Assembly (NCBI GenBank): GCA_963931865.1
Contig: OZ007508.1
Location: 6,018,737 to 6,082,736, forward strand
Direction: 5' to 3'
Source of the DNA: Axinella damicornis
Taxonomy: Eukaryota > Porifera > Demospongiae > Axinellida > Axinellidae
Length of the DNA: 64,000 nucleotides
Shown: in pieces, positions 13,101 through 25,100 of the stretch
How positions within the stretch are numbered: the stretch's first letter is position 1
Layout: the number at the start of each line of letters is the position of its first letter
The notes under the pieces: generated by a model
Told to the model about the DNA's origin: nothing
Seen by the model: the letters and a program-made list of their open reading frames with translations, nothing else
Database searches by the model: none
Position numbers and translations under genes: made by a program

Positions 13101-16100
13101 CTTATAAAATGCTGCCCATTCATGCCACTCGCACCAACTGCTCTTCTATTCATGCTGCTGCCCCGTGCCGATCATCCCCCAATTTAATTATTTTTCCCCC
13201 CTTTTATTTCCCCCTTTCTTTGCCTACTAGGTTCCTCCACCATCTTCATAGCTGTACCTCCACCCCCTCCCCTAATTTCTGCCCTGAACCTGCCCACATT
13301 CTAGGCAACAGCTCCTGGTCCCAACTTGAGCATCCTAGCTCCTAGATCCTCGGCAGCTACTACCCCAATCAACCCCCTTGCCCCAACTACGGCCTCCAGT
13401 ATGGCAGCTGCCAATTACTCTGCTGCAGCCCAACCCCTAGCCACCTTGAGGGGAAAAATGCCTATACTCCCCAAGAAATTATCAGACAAAATACTAGCAT
13501 GGGAGTACACTGACCTTTCCGATCTACTTTCCGAGCAGTTGCGTACCGACTCGTCGCTGAGCTCTTCTGGCTCGAGCTCCTCCCAGATCGTGGTTATTCC
13601 CGAGCCCTTCTGGGACACAAACCACCACAAAAAACGGCAAATCCCTGATATAGCCACCTGGGTTGAAGTGTTTAGTACCTATCTCCTGGTTATCTCAACC
13701 GCCTTTCCTCAAGCCCCAAGCCCTCCCAGAGCTGGTTGCCTACCAGCTGTTCATTGTGAAGCACAGTAAACGGTTTTGGTACCCCTCATGGCTATTCTAT
13801 GACGTACAATATAGGAAGTGGGCTGCTGCCAATAACTTAAGGAACTGGTCGGTTGTCAACACTGAGCTTTACTCCATGGCTTTCACCGGCCAGGCCACCA
13901 TGGTTAACGGGTGCCCATTGTGTCAGGTTGAGGGAGGACGCCACACGTATGACTGTCCCAATTTTTCCCTCGTAGTTGCCCCTCCGCCCAAGCAGTATAC
14001 AACACCAGCTCTCCCCCCACAACCGAGCCCTCAATCCCCACAGGCGTCCCCCAGTTTCCACCACCCCCCACCACCCAAGCACCCCAAACTGGACTACTGC
14101 ATACTGTACAACAAAACAAAAACAATGGTGCCTGCCCCTATGGGGCTTCCTGTCTGTACAGGCACCGCTGCTCTCTTTGTGGGAAGGACTTTCATCCCAA
14201 TACAGCCTGCCCTACCAGAATGGCCCATAATGGCCAGATGCGCCCTCGTGCCTTCTAGTCCAACTCCTCATATCCTTGATGGCGTTTGAACTGCTTCCAG
14301 CCACTGCATATCTCCCCGTGCAAGCATTTATTGGCATCAAAACATCTGTTTATCCCTGTTCAGTACATATCATGGCTTGAATTTATCCTTTTACAGCCCA
14401 CATGTACCCATGCAAGTGCTGTAACAGTTGCTATCATTCTGAATCTTAGTAACTAGTGCAGGCGTTCCTGCCCTGCACGCTATAACAGGGTTCCATACAT
14501 AACTAACTATGCATCCACACACCTACACAGGTACGGTTAATTGTTACACCTATACATCGGATCTGATCGCCCTGTCTACCTGCGTTAACCATTCTCCACC
14601 GCCATCTTCAGGCGTGGGAGCTCTGGCTTAATCTGCATCCGGACCAAGTCTTTGCCTCCTATGTCCTAGATGGCATAGCCAACGGTTTTAGGATTGGTTT
14701 CTCTTACCCCAGCCATACCTGCTCTGCTGCGAAAGGTAACCACCAATCGGCAATTGAGCATCCCACAGTCATCTCTAAGGCCCTCGCAAAGGAGGTAGCG
14801 TAGCGCAGGGCCGCCTAAAAGGTCCGTTAGCCCCCAATGACTACCCTTTCATACATGTTAGCAGTCTGGGCGCTGTTCCTAAGAAGCATAGTAGCAACAA
14901 GTGGAGGTTAATCCTTGACCTCTCCCATCCTGCTGGCTGCAGCGTTAACGACAGTATTGATAAAGCTGCATGTTCCCTATCATAATAATATGAGGGTGAA
15001 TGATGTGGTGAAGAGGATATTGGCCCTTGGTCCAGGTACTCTCTTGGCAAAAATTGATGTAGAAAGTGCTTTCCGCAATATACCCATTCACCCGCATGAT
15101 TGCCACCTGCTGGGTATGCTGTGGGGGGGTTGTCTGTATGTAGATACGACCCTACCCTTTGGCCTCCGTTCAGCCCCTAAAACTTTCAATGCCGTTGCAG
15201 ACGCCCTCCAATGGATTGCTATACACCGAGGAGTGTCATACCTTGACCACTTTCTGGACGACTTCATCACTGAATGCGAGCGTAATCGTGCGCTGTTAGT
15301 GTATACCTGTAGAATACTTAACATCCCTCTCGCATTCACCAAACAAGAAGGCCCAGCAGTATGCCTTATCTTTCTTGGCATTGTGCTTGACACTGTGAAG
15401 CTGGAGCTGAGGCTGCCATCTGAGAAGTTAAAAAGGTTGCAGAAAACACTGCAGGAGTGGGTATCATGAAAGTGTTGTAAAAGAAGGAACTAGAATCCCT
15501 TCTGGGCCAACTGCACGATGCCAGCATTGTGGTCCGCCCCGGGACGTACCTTCCTACAAAGGATGTTGGACCTCTTGAAATCATCCCACCATCGAAAAAC
15601 ATCCACTAAGTCTTTCATTAGACTCAATTGTGAGGCTCGGTCTGACATATTGTGGTGGCATTGTTTCATTTCACATTGGAATGGTCTGTCTATGATGCAG
15701 GATGATAAGAAGGCCTGCCCTGACATGGTGCTTACCTCGGATGCATATGGTGCATGGGGATGTGGGGCATTCTGGCTGTCATCCTGGTTTCAATTCCAGT
15801 GGTCAGATTCCACTAGAGAGTACCACATTACGGTTAAGGAACTGCTCCCAATTGTCTTTGCCACAGCGGTTTGGGGCCAACACTGGGAGAATAAATCTGT
15901 TCTCTGCTGGTGCGACAATGAAGCTGTAGTGCATAATAAATACTGGCACTAGCAAGGACCCCGTTGTTATGGGCCTAAAGCGCTGTCTCTACTTCATTGC
16001 TGCAAAGTATAATATACTCCTTTCTGCAGTACACATGCCCAGCTCCTGTAATCTCCTAGCAGATGCATTATCCCGCAATAATCTTGCTTCTTTCATTGCT

Positions 16101-19100
16101 AACTATCCTCAGGCCAACAATCTGCCATCCCTGATTCCAGCAGCCCTCGTGGACCTACTCACCCAATCCCGACCCGACTGGACCTCTCCCTCTTGGAGCA
16201 GCATTCTATCTTCAGTCAGCAGTCTCCAAAAACACACTATCCAGCTACTCCTCTGCCCACCGCTGGTACACTAATTTCTGCCAGCGCTCAGCTGCCTGTG
16301 CATACACTACATCCGAGCATACACTCTGTCAGTTCGCTAGCTTCCTCGGCCATCAACACCTCAAATACCAAACCATCAAGTCGTATTTATCAGGCGTGCG
16401 ATATATACTTCCACATTATGCTCTCCCACGCAGACCCCTTCATTCATGACATGCCAAAGCTCCACTACGTCCTTCGAGGCATTAAGTGTGAGGAAGCAAA
16501 GAATGGCAGCTCAAAGCAGCAACGACTCCCCATAACTCCCAATATTTTGCTTCAAGTTCACACGGTGTGCTGATTCGTGATCCCAAAGACTTTGATAACA
16601 TAATGTTATGGGCTGCCTCGTTACTCTGCTTTCTACGTTCAGGGGAGATCACCATCCCTGCAGCTACAGCCTATGACCCAACAGTTCACTTGAATTTTGC
16701 AGACATCGCAGTTACTAACCCTTCAGTTCCCAGTATCATCCAAGTTAAAATTAAGGCCTCAAATACCGACCCATTTCGACAAGGGGTTTTGATACATATT
16801 GGGAAAACAGGGTGTCAACTTTGCCCAGTACAAGCGCTACTGAACTACTTGACCATTCGAGGGAGGAGCCCTGGGCCCTTATTTCACTCCCAGCACAGGT
16901 CTCCATCGACAAAAGCTGCCTTTACCAGCCGTTTTAGAGCATTCTTCATCAGGCAGGCATTGATGGCTCTGCATATGCTGGTCATAGTTTTAGAATAGGT
17001 GCTGCTTCGACTGCTGCAGCTAACGGTGTCGAAGATTCTCTTATTCAGACTCTTGGACATTGGAAGAGCTCCGCTTACCTCACCTATATCCGTGTCCCAC
17101 CTGAGAATCTGGCTGCTGTGTCGAAACTCATATGCAATAGCAGGTAGCTCCCTTAGATTGCTATGTTACCTTTTCTCGTGTTCATTATTGTTATATAATA
17201 TTATCAAATTTGTAGCTATATTTGTAGATCAAGCCCATATTTTGCTGGTGCCCATTACTTGTTCATTTCCTGTGTATTAAATTACTACCACTCCTGGTAG
17301 GGGAAAAATTGTGCCGCATAATTAATTAATTAATGTTTGAGTACTTAGGCTTGGCCTACAGAGATTCTGACTACACCGCCGTGATCGCTATCATGCACTG
17401 ACCTGAATGATAAAAGTTGGTGCTGAAACTCGCCTTGGTGGTGGAGATATGAGCGCTTTTGTCTTGCCATTGGCCGCCATTGCTTGAGCACTCCATCGAC
17501 TTCCAGGTGGCAGTACTGTTCTTAGGAAAGGCACACGAAGATTCTGACCACACGGCCGTGATCGCTGTCGTTCACTGATGCTTACATGCCAAACTCACCA
17601 TGCTGGCTAAGTTGTGAGTGCTGTAATAATGTCTTGTCTTCCTTTTGGTCGCCATTGCTCGCGATCGACTGAGCGTAGTTGCCACATGGCATGTGCGTTA
17701 ATTGGAACGTATTGCAATACTTAGCTTGTGCTACGGCAGGTTGCAACGCGGGTATATACTTCATAGCACTAAATAATTTCTGATCTTCTCTATATAGCTA
17801 TAGCTATCATCATGGTACTCACGTGATGTGTGATATTTAGAACGAACTGTCACACTTAGCTTGTGCTACCGTTTAACCGCGGCTACTAGGAGTGCGGTTG
17901 CCCCTCGAAATAAAAATTACACTCCTGGTAGGGGAAAAATTGTGCCGCGTAAATAATTAATATAATATATATAATGTTTGAGTACTTAGGCCTAGCCTAC
18001 AGAGATTCTGACTACACTGCCGTGATCGCTATCATGCACTGACCTAAATGATAAAAGTTGGTGCTGAAACTCACCTTGGTGGTGGAGATATGAGCGCTTT
18101 TGTCTCGCCGTTGGCCGGCATTGCTCGAGCGCTCTCTCGACTTCCGGTGGCAGTACCGTTCTTAGGAAAGGCACACAAAGAGTCTGACCACACGGCCGTG
18201 ATCGCTGTCGTTCACTGACGCTTATATACCGAAACTCACCGCGCTGGCTAAGTTGTGAGTGCTGTAATAATGTCTTGTCTTCCCTTTGATCGCCATTGCT
18301 AGCGATCGACTTGAGCGTGGTTGCCACGTGGCATGTGCGTTAATTGGAACGTAATACTTAGCTTGCGATACGGCAGGTTGCAATGCGGCTACTTTATGAA
18401 TGGTACTTGAGAGCACTCTAAATAATTTCTGATCTTCCCTGTATACATGTAGCTAAAATGGTACTTATGTGATGTGTGATAATTGGAACGAACTGTCACA
18501 CTAGCTTGTGCTACCGTTTAACCGCGGCTACCAGGAGTGCGGTTGCCCCTCGAATAAAAATAAAAATAAATAAATCTACTTTTCCTTGGGGGGTAGGACT
18601 TCGTCCCTTGGGCCATGGCTGGGAGCTGTGCCCCCAGGTTTACCCCCCTGCCATGGCTCAGCTTACCCTCCAAGGAGTGCAAGGGCATTGTGGTTCCCAC
18701 TTAGTTAGAGTAATATCACATAGCTGGTTGAATGAGTGATTAAACTGGAGGTGGGAGTGACTTGGATTGAGGCTAATGTTGTCACTAACTGTTGTATGGA
18801 CAGAGTATTGGGATCAGTACAGAGCACACAGTGTGTGTATGGGTCTGTGCCCAGTTCCATACCCACCCGGCAAGGTATCAATGTGCTCTTGGTATGTGGG
18901 GAGCCGAGGGAGATCTAACATTCCGTGCTGTAGCAAACCTTGGTCTGCAGGTCCACACTAGCTTCTGCCTGAAGGAGAAGCTCCACAATACCCGCATGCC
19001 CCTCCAGGCTGGCATCAAAGAGTGGGAAGTATCCATCCTGGGTACATGGGAAATGAACACACTCTGAAATTTATGAATTCTACATCCAAACAAGCAAATT

Positions 19101-22100
19101 TGTGTGTGCTTTGCGGATATGATCAGAGTTTTTAATGCAGACCTGAAAGAGCAGTGAAAACAACGTTAGTTGAAGCTCGTTTGAGAATGTGTCACTTGGC
19201 GATGATGAAAGCACTGGTTTCTACCGCCCTCAAGCTGACAATCCAGTCAATCATAAGCGAAATTAGAGGTGAAACAATTAATGGCTATGTTATGTTATGT
19301 TTCCACAGTTTCAGCACACCCTAACTGACATGTACATTTGAGTGCCCGACACTATCTCTCACGAGACTGGTGGGTGCTCGAATTATTGGACACGCTAGCG
19401 CTGAATGCGTATATTACCGGAAGTGGGCGGGACCTTCAGTCAATACTATAGACCCATCGCACTTTGAGTTGAAAGTTTGGTGGTTCTCTGTTGCTTGGTT
19501 CTGGAACTACAGCCAGTCAATTTCAAATATAGGTATGATTTGACAAATTGGTGTATTATCGGACGACGTTCCCTGCTTCTTCTGTGAAGTAACTTTCTGA
19601 GATTTTTGCATGCTCAGGAAACCAGATGACCCCCCTGCTGCAGGCCCACTTTTTGTCACCATGGCTGATCAAGCGCTAAAGAGTATCACCGAATGTTGAC
19701 CAGGGTCTCCGTGTCTAATATCGGACGGTGGAATTTTGTCGTATTTTGGTATAGACACCCACAGGTGCACTCTAGTGCTGCAATTCAGGTATGAATAGAA
19801 TGCACAGGTCCTCGGCAACACAGTGGCGCAAGCCCCGTGTCTATACGTTGCATCGTTCCTGATATATAGTCGTTTACCTCACAACTCTCCAGAAATACTG
19901 TCGTTGTCATCATCTGGACTGCTTTTACCAGAGGGAATTGGCAAAGACAGCTGTATCTCAGGAACAATATGTATAAATACTAGACTTGCACCATTGTGTT
20001 GCTGAGGATGTGTGCATCCTACTGATATCCATATTGCTGCACCAGAGTGTACCTGTGGGTGTCTACGCCAAAATACGTATGAAATTCAACCGTGCGACAT
20101 TAGACCTGGAGACCCTGGTCAACATTCGGTGATACTGCCTAGCGCTCGAATCAACCACGGTGACAAAAAGTGAGCCTGCGGCAGAGGGGTCATGAGGCTT
20201 CCTGAGCGTGCAAAAATCTTGAGCCTTCACAAAAGAATCAGGGAATGCCGTCTGATGCTGAATGTAGTCAATCTAGCTACATCTAATACCGTATACCGGG
20301 AAATTTTGGCGACCGTTTTAATTTGGCGATTTGGCGATTTGGAAGCCAATCGCCAAATTAAAAAATCGCCAATCATTAATGGCTGGCCGGCGAGATCGAC
20401 TGTCAGCGCGCGGGGGAAGCAAGTTCACCTTTGAGATTGCAGGACCCACTGTGACGTATTACCTGCTGACTGAGAGAGGGGTCTGCGGAGAAGCGCCTAC
20501 TACCCGGTACTTCACAGACGGTGCACCGAATTAAAAGCGTAGACAAACTACAGACACATGGACAGCTGAACATGGCCGACTGTACCGTCCGGATGCTCTG
20601 CTAGTAACTGTCCTAGGTCGTGCATCACTGCCACCATGTACGCATCAAGGGCATTGCTGACCTCCTGGATAGCTGTTCGCCGATCGTGGGCCTCCAGATG
20701 CTGCTGAAAGCGTGATGGCCACGACACTGCTCTTCGTTTCGTACGTCTTCGTCCTGCTTCCCGATTCTCAGTCACGTCGCGCTCGCGCTCGCGGCGCGCA
20801 TAGTGACGTCATACTTTTCTGTCGCAATCGCCAAATTTTATACCGTGCCATTTCAGGCCATTTCGCCAAATTTAATGGCCGCCAAAATTTCCTGGTATAC
20901 GGTACTTACAAATCTAGTCACGTTGACATTGGCACCAGTCAGAAGGAGGTAGGGGACCTGCCTCACTAGGCCATATTGACATGCCTCCAACAGCTCCACC
21001 TCCTGGGATATGGGAAGTAGACATGAGGTAGCTCACAGCCTTGTACACATTTAATAGGGTCTGTGCATGTCCATTATTTAGAACAAGACTATGGAAGACA
21101 TACAGTTAGTGCTGACAGAGTAGTGGCAAGAGAACTGGGAATGAGACACAAATTTAGTTTATTGCTTCAGACTGAAACCACACCTTGAGAGTTGGACATT
21201 TGTACACCCGATCACCGATGGCAACTCCAGTCACACCGCTCTCCACCAGTAGCCGATGACCACTGATGCCAATTACAACTGAAGTGAAGTATGCTGACAG
21301 CTCATGAGGGGCCTCCCAGCACAGGACAAGTGGAGCTTCCCAACAACCACTATAGACTAGACCTGCTTTTGGTACTTGAAAGAAGCCACTGAGAGCTGTG
21401 GTGATTTCCTCATAGTCAGCAACACAAAGGAGAGGCTTGCTGACCTCAATGGAGATTCGAATTGTATTCCTTGAGGGTGACAGTTTATGCTCAGGGAGTG
21501 CAGCAAAGACAGCCAGGTGGAGCAACTGCAGATCAAACAGTGGAGCATTGTGGACTGCCTCCAGGTCAGCTACATCACTAGCCAAGGTTGGCAACTGGTG
21601 TATGCACAGCACATCACCTCCCCTTCCCCCTCTAACCTCGGCAAACTCTGCTACTTTGACAGCTGCTTTGGTGTAACCTGATCCTTCCAGGAGGAAGCTA
21701 AGCAGGTCGGTACTGAGCGGGTTCCAGTGTCGAGACATTACACTGAAGAGCTCTCGAACTGTGTGAGTATCTTCATAAGAGAGTGGATCCACAAGTGGAG
21801 CTGTTTTTCCTTCTCCTAGAGGCACGACAACTGATGCAAGAACCTGCTTAAGCTTAGCTAGAGCCTTTGGGATGTGGTCAAGCAGGTCCATCACTTGTAT
21901 CTGGAGCTGTTGGAATAACTCAGAGGTCACAGAAAGGTCGGAGTGGACTGCAGTGGCTACATTTGGGAGTGGACGGTGTACACTCACTGCTGAGGGGAGC
22001 TGGACAGCACGTTTGTAGTCTGAAAAGAGAGTACATAAGTAACATAACATTACGGCTGATGCGTTACGTAATGCATGAATTCTGAAATGTGTACACTCAC

Positions 22101-25100
22101 TGTAAGAACCTCAAATGAAACCAATTGTATGGTAATAACCTAATTGAGTAATGAGGGGCAACCGCACTCCTGGTAGCCGCGGTTAAACGGTAGCACAAGC
22201 AAAGTGTGACAGTTCGTTCCAATTATCACACATCCCGTGAGTACCATGATGATAGCTATAAATAGAGCTCTGTATAGAGCTAGAGAAGATCAGAAATTAT
22301 TTAGTAAAGTAGCGCGTTGCAACCTGCCGTAGCACAAGCTAAGTAGTACAATAAGTAACACACATGCCACATGGCAGTCGATTGCGAGCAATGGCGACCA
22401 AAAGGAAGACAAGACATTATTAGCTACAGCACTCACAACTTAGCCAGCACGGTGAGTTTGGCAATTAAGCGTCAGTGAACGACAGCGATTGCGGCCGTAT
22501 GGTCAGAATCTTTGTGTGCCTTTCCTAAGAACGGTACTGCCACCGGAAGTCGCTGGAGCGCTCGAACAATGGCAGCCAACGGCGAGACAAAAGCGCTCAA
22601 ATCTCTACCACCAAGGTGAGTTTCAGTATCATTCAGGCCAGTGCATGATAGCGATCACGGCGGTGTAGTCAGAATCTCTGTAGGCCAAGCCTAAGTACTC
22701 AAACATTATTTATATTATTTATTTACGCGGCACAATTTTTCCACTACCAGGAGTGTAATGAAATATATATTGGTATTGTGATAATTCTTCTTTGAGCACA
22801 CCAAACTGAGAACGCAATACATGAATTGCATAGCCTCGTTCCCAGGCCATTCCCACCACCAGTATTTCAGTATGAAATACGGCGGGGGAAGACCTGGGAG
22901 ATCTGGTCACGTGCGATGACGTCAGAAGCGATGAAATACTGGCGGTGGGAATGGCCTGGGGACGAGGCTAGTAATTCATGTATTGCGTCCTCAGTTTGGT
23001 GTGCTCAAAACAAGAATAAACACAATACCAGGGGCCCGTCACAATGTGTTGGGATAATTCTCTCGTACCCTATATATGCCTAGAATTGTGTTTGGGGGAA
23101 GGGCTCATGGGAAGGAACTTCCCAACTTGATGAAACCCTGCTGACAACAGTTATTGGAGGAACGTACCTTGCAGTAGCTTTTTCCCTATGTGCTCCTGTC
23201 CAGGGGTTGTTTCCAAGGTGTCACAAAACTTCAGCAATCCGTTAGATGGACGATCCGTATAGAGTAGTGCCTGGATAAGAATGGCATTCTGGGCAAATCG
23301 CTGGTGGTAAGACAGTACAGTTGTCATCAGCGCTTCATCTATCAGCTCCTTGTCAGGAAGCTTCGGTAGGAGTCTCTCAGTATCCAGGTGGCTGTACAGG
23401 AGACTGTAGTTGGTGCGGATCACTCTGGAGCATTTGATTCTTTGTTCATGTTCTAGGAATGCTTCAGGGTCTTCAGGCTCATCATCTGAAGGTTCAACAC
23501 ACAATGCAGCAAGTAATGGTCAGGTAGGGCAAGTACTGCAGGAGCCCTGGAAACAAATTTTAGGCCATGGTTGGTGTAGCGGCAATAAGTGCATGAAGCA
23601 TGCCAGGTATTATGGGGGAATGCTCCCCCCCCCTCCCCCATAGGAAAAGTCAATGCTGAGATCGTTTCTGGTAATATGTTGGGAGACAATTTTTGGATAC
23701 GCAAACACTTGGAAGTATGAGCATAAATCACTATATACAGTGTAGCCAGACTTGCAGCTGCTACGTGTATAGACACATGTATGGTACACATGTGGCACGC
23801 GGTGTCCGGTATGTGTGTGTGGTGAAAATCTCAATCTGCATGGGAACAAGACCACGGACTATTTCCGTGAACTGCTGGCCACGCTCAGGTATGGTAAGGC
23901 ACTTTATGCAAGCTCGAATCAAGCAGGTAGGTCTCACTGATGAGTTCCAGGTGCATTTATAATTAGTACACTCCTGGTAGGGGAAAAATTGTGCCGCATA
24001 ATTAATCAATTAAATGGTTAACGTTTGACTACTTAGGAATGGCCTACAACAATTCTGACTGTCATGATCACTGTCATGCAGTGACACTGCCGTACAATTT
24101 TGGTGCCGAAACTCACCTTGGTGTTGGAGATACAATACTCTGTCGTGCCGTCGGCCGCCATTGCTTGAGTGCTCTCTTAGACTTTCGTTGCCAGTACAGC
24201 TCTCAGGAAAGGCGCACAAAAATTCTGACCACACAGTCGTGATTGCTGTCTTTCACTGGCACTTACATGCCGAAACTCACCATGCTGGTGAAGTTGCAAT
24301 AATCTTGTCTTCCATTTGGCCGCCATTGGTAGCGATCGACCGAGCGTAGTTGTCACGTGACAAGTGGAACGAATTGCAATACTTAGCTTGCACTATGGCG
24401 AGTCACAACCGGGGTTGCAACGGCTACCAGGAGTGCAGTTGCCACTCGTAAGTGTACATGTATGCTAGCCATTACTTTTACAAACTGAATCCAGCTCCTA
24501 TTCTACTGCCATACGTACCTATATATTTTTGAAATCTCTGCATTGGGTTCAGGTTCCCTGCATCAGGATCCTCCTATTGTGAGGACAAACCAGAACATGT
24601 ATGCAACTCAATGTGCTACAACTCACATTAAGATACATATAAAGGCTGTCTAGAATCAGTGGAATGGAATAGTGGAATGGAATACTGGAATCACCAAACT
24701 AGTACTCAACGTCTGAGGCTGTGACATGGTATCAATGAACCAAGAGAACACATCCTACAGGGTGAGTGTAGGTTATACACCGGCATCGTGGGGCAAGCAT
24801 GAGCAAGCCTGCCCATGCATCCTCTATCCTCTACACAATCCTCTATCTTACTAGAGGCAAAAAATTTCTCTGTGAATGATGGCGTGTCATATTCTACCTC
24901 TCAAAAAACCGAACAAACAAGGGGAATGCCATCAACCAGCCTCAGTCCCATCCCATTATAAAAAATTAGGGATGCATGGGATGGGACTGAGGCTGGTTCT
25001 CCTTGTTTGTCCGGTTTTTTGAGAGGTAGAATATGACACGCCATCACTAAATCCTTTATAATTTTAGGGAGAATTTTTTTTTTTGCCTCTAGTTTGTGCA

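Larger units (their letters stand above)
12440..17147 (+). mobile_element. Decayed DIRS-order tyrosine-recombinase retrotransposon
   Basis: Order on the plus strand: Gag-like with zinc knuckles (12492-14261), reverse transcriptase (about 14610-15469), RNase H-like domain (about 15620-16120) and tyrosine recombinase (about 16230-17147). This gag-RT-RH-YR order, with a recombinase instead of a DDE integrase and no protease, defines the DIRS/Ngaro group. I see no methyltransferase domain. There are at least three frameshifts and an in-frame stop, so the copy is inactive. It lies antisense in an intron of the ankyrin gene and separates two duplicated ankyrin exons. I could not find its inverted or split direct terminal repeats, so the limits are approximate. 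Confidence 0.82.

Noticed and set aside
12492..13345. Open frames rich in HSCC/PFML repeats
   Set aside because: Overlapping frames on both strands all derive from the minisatellite in the retroelement intron.
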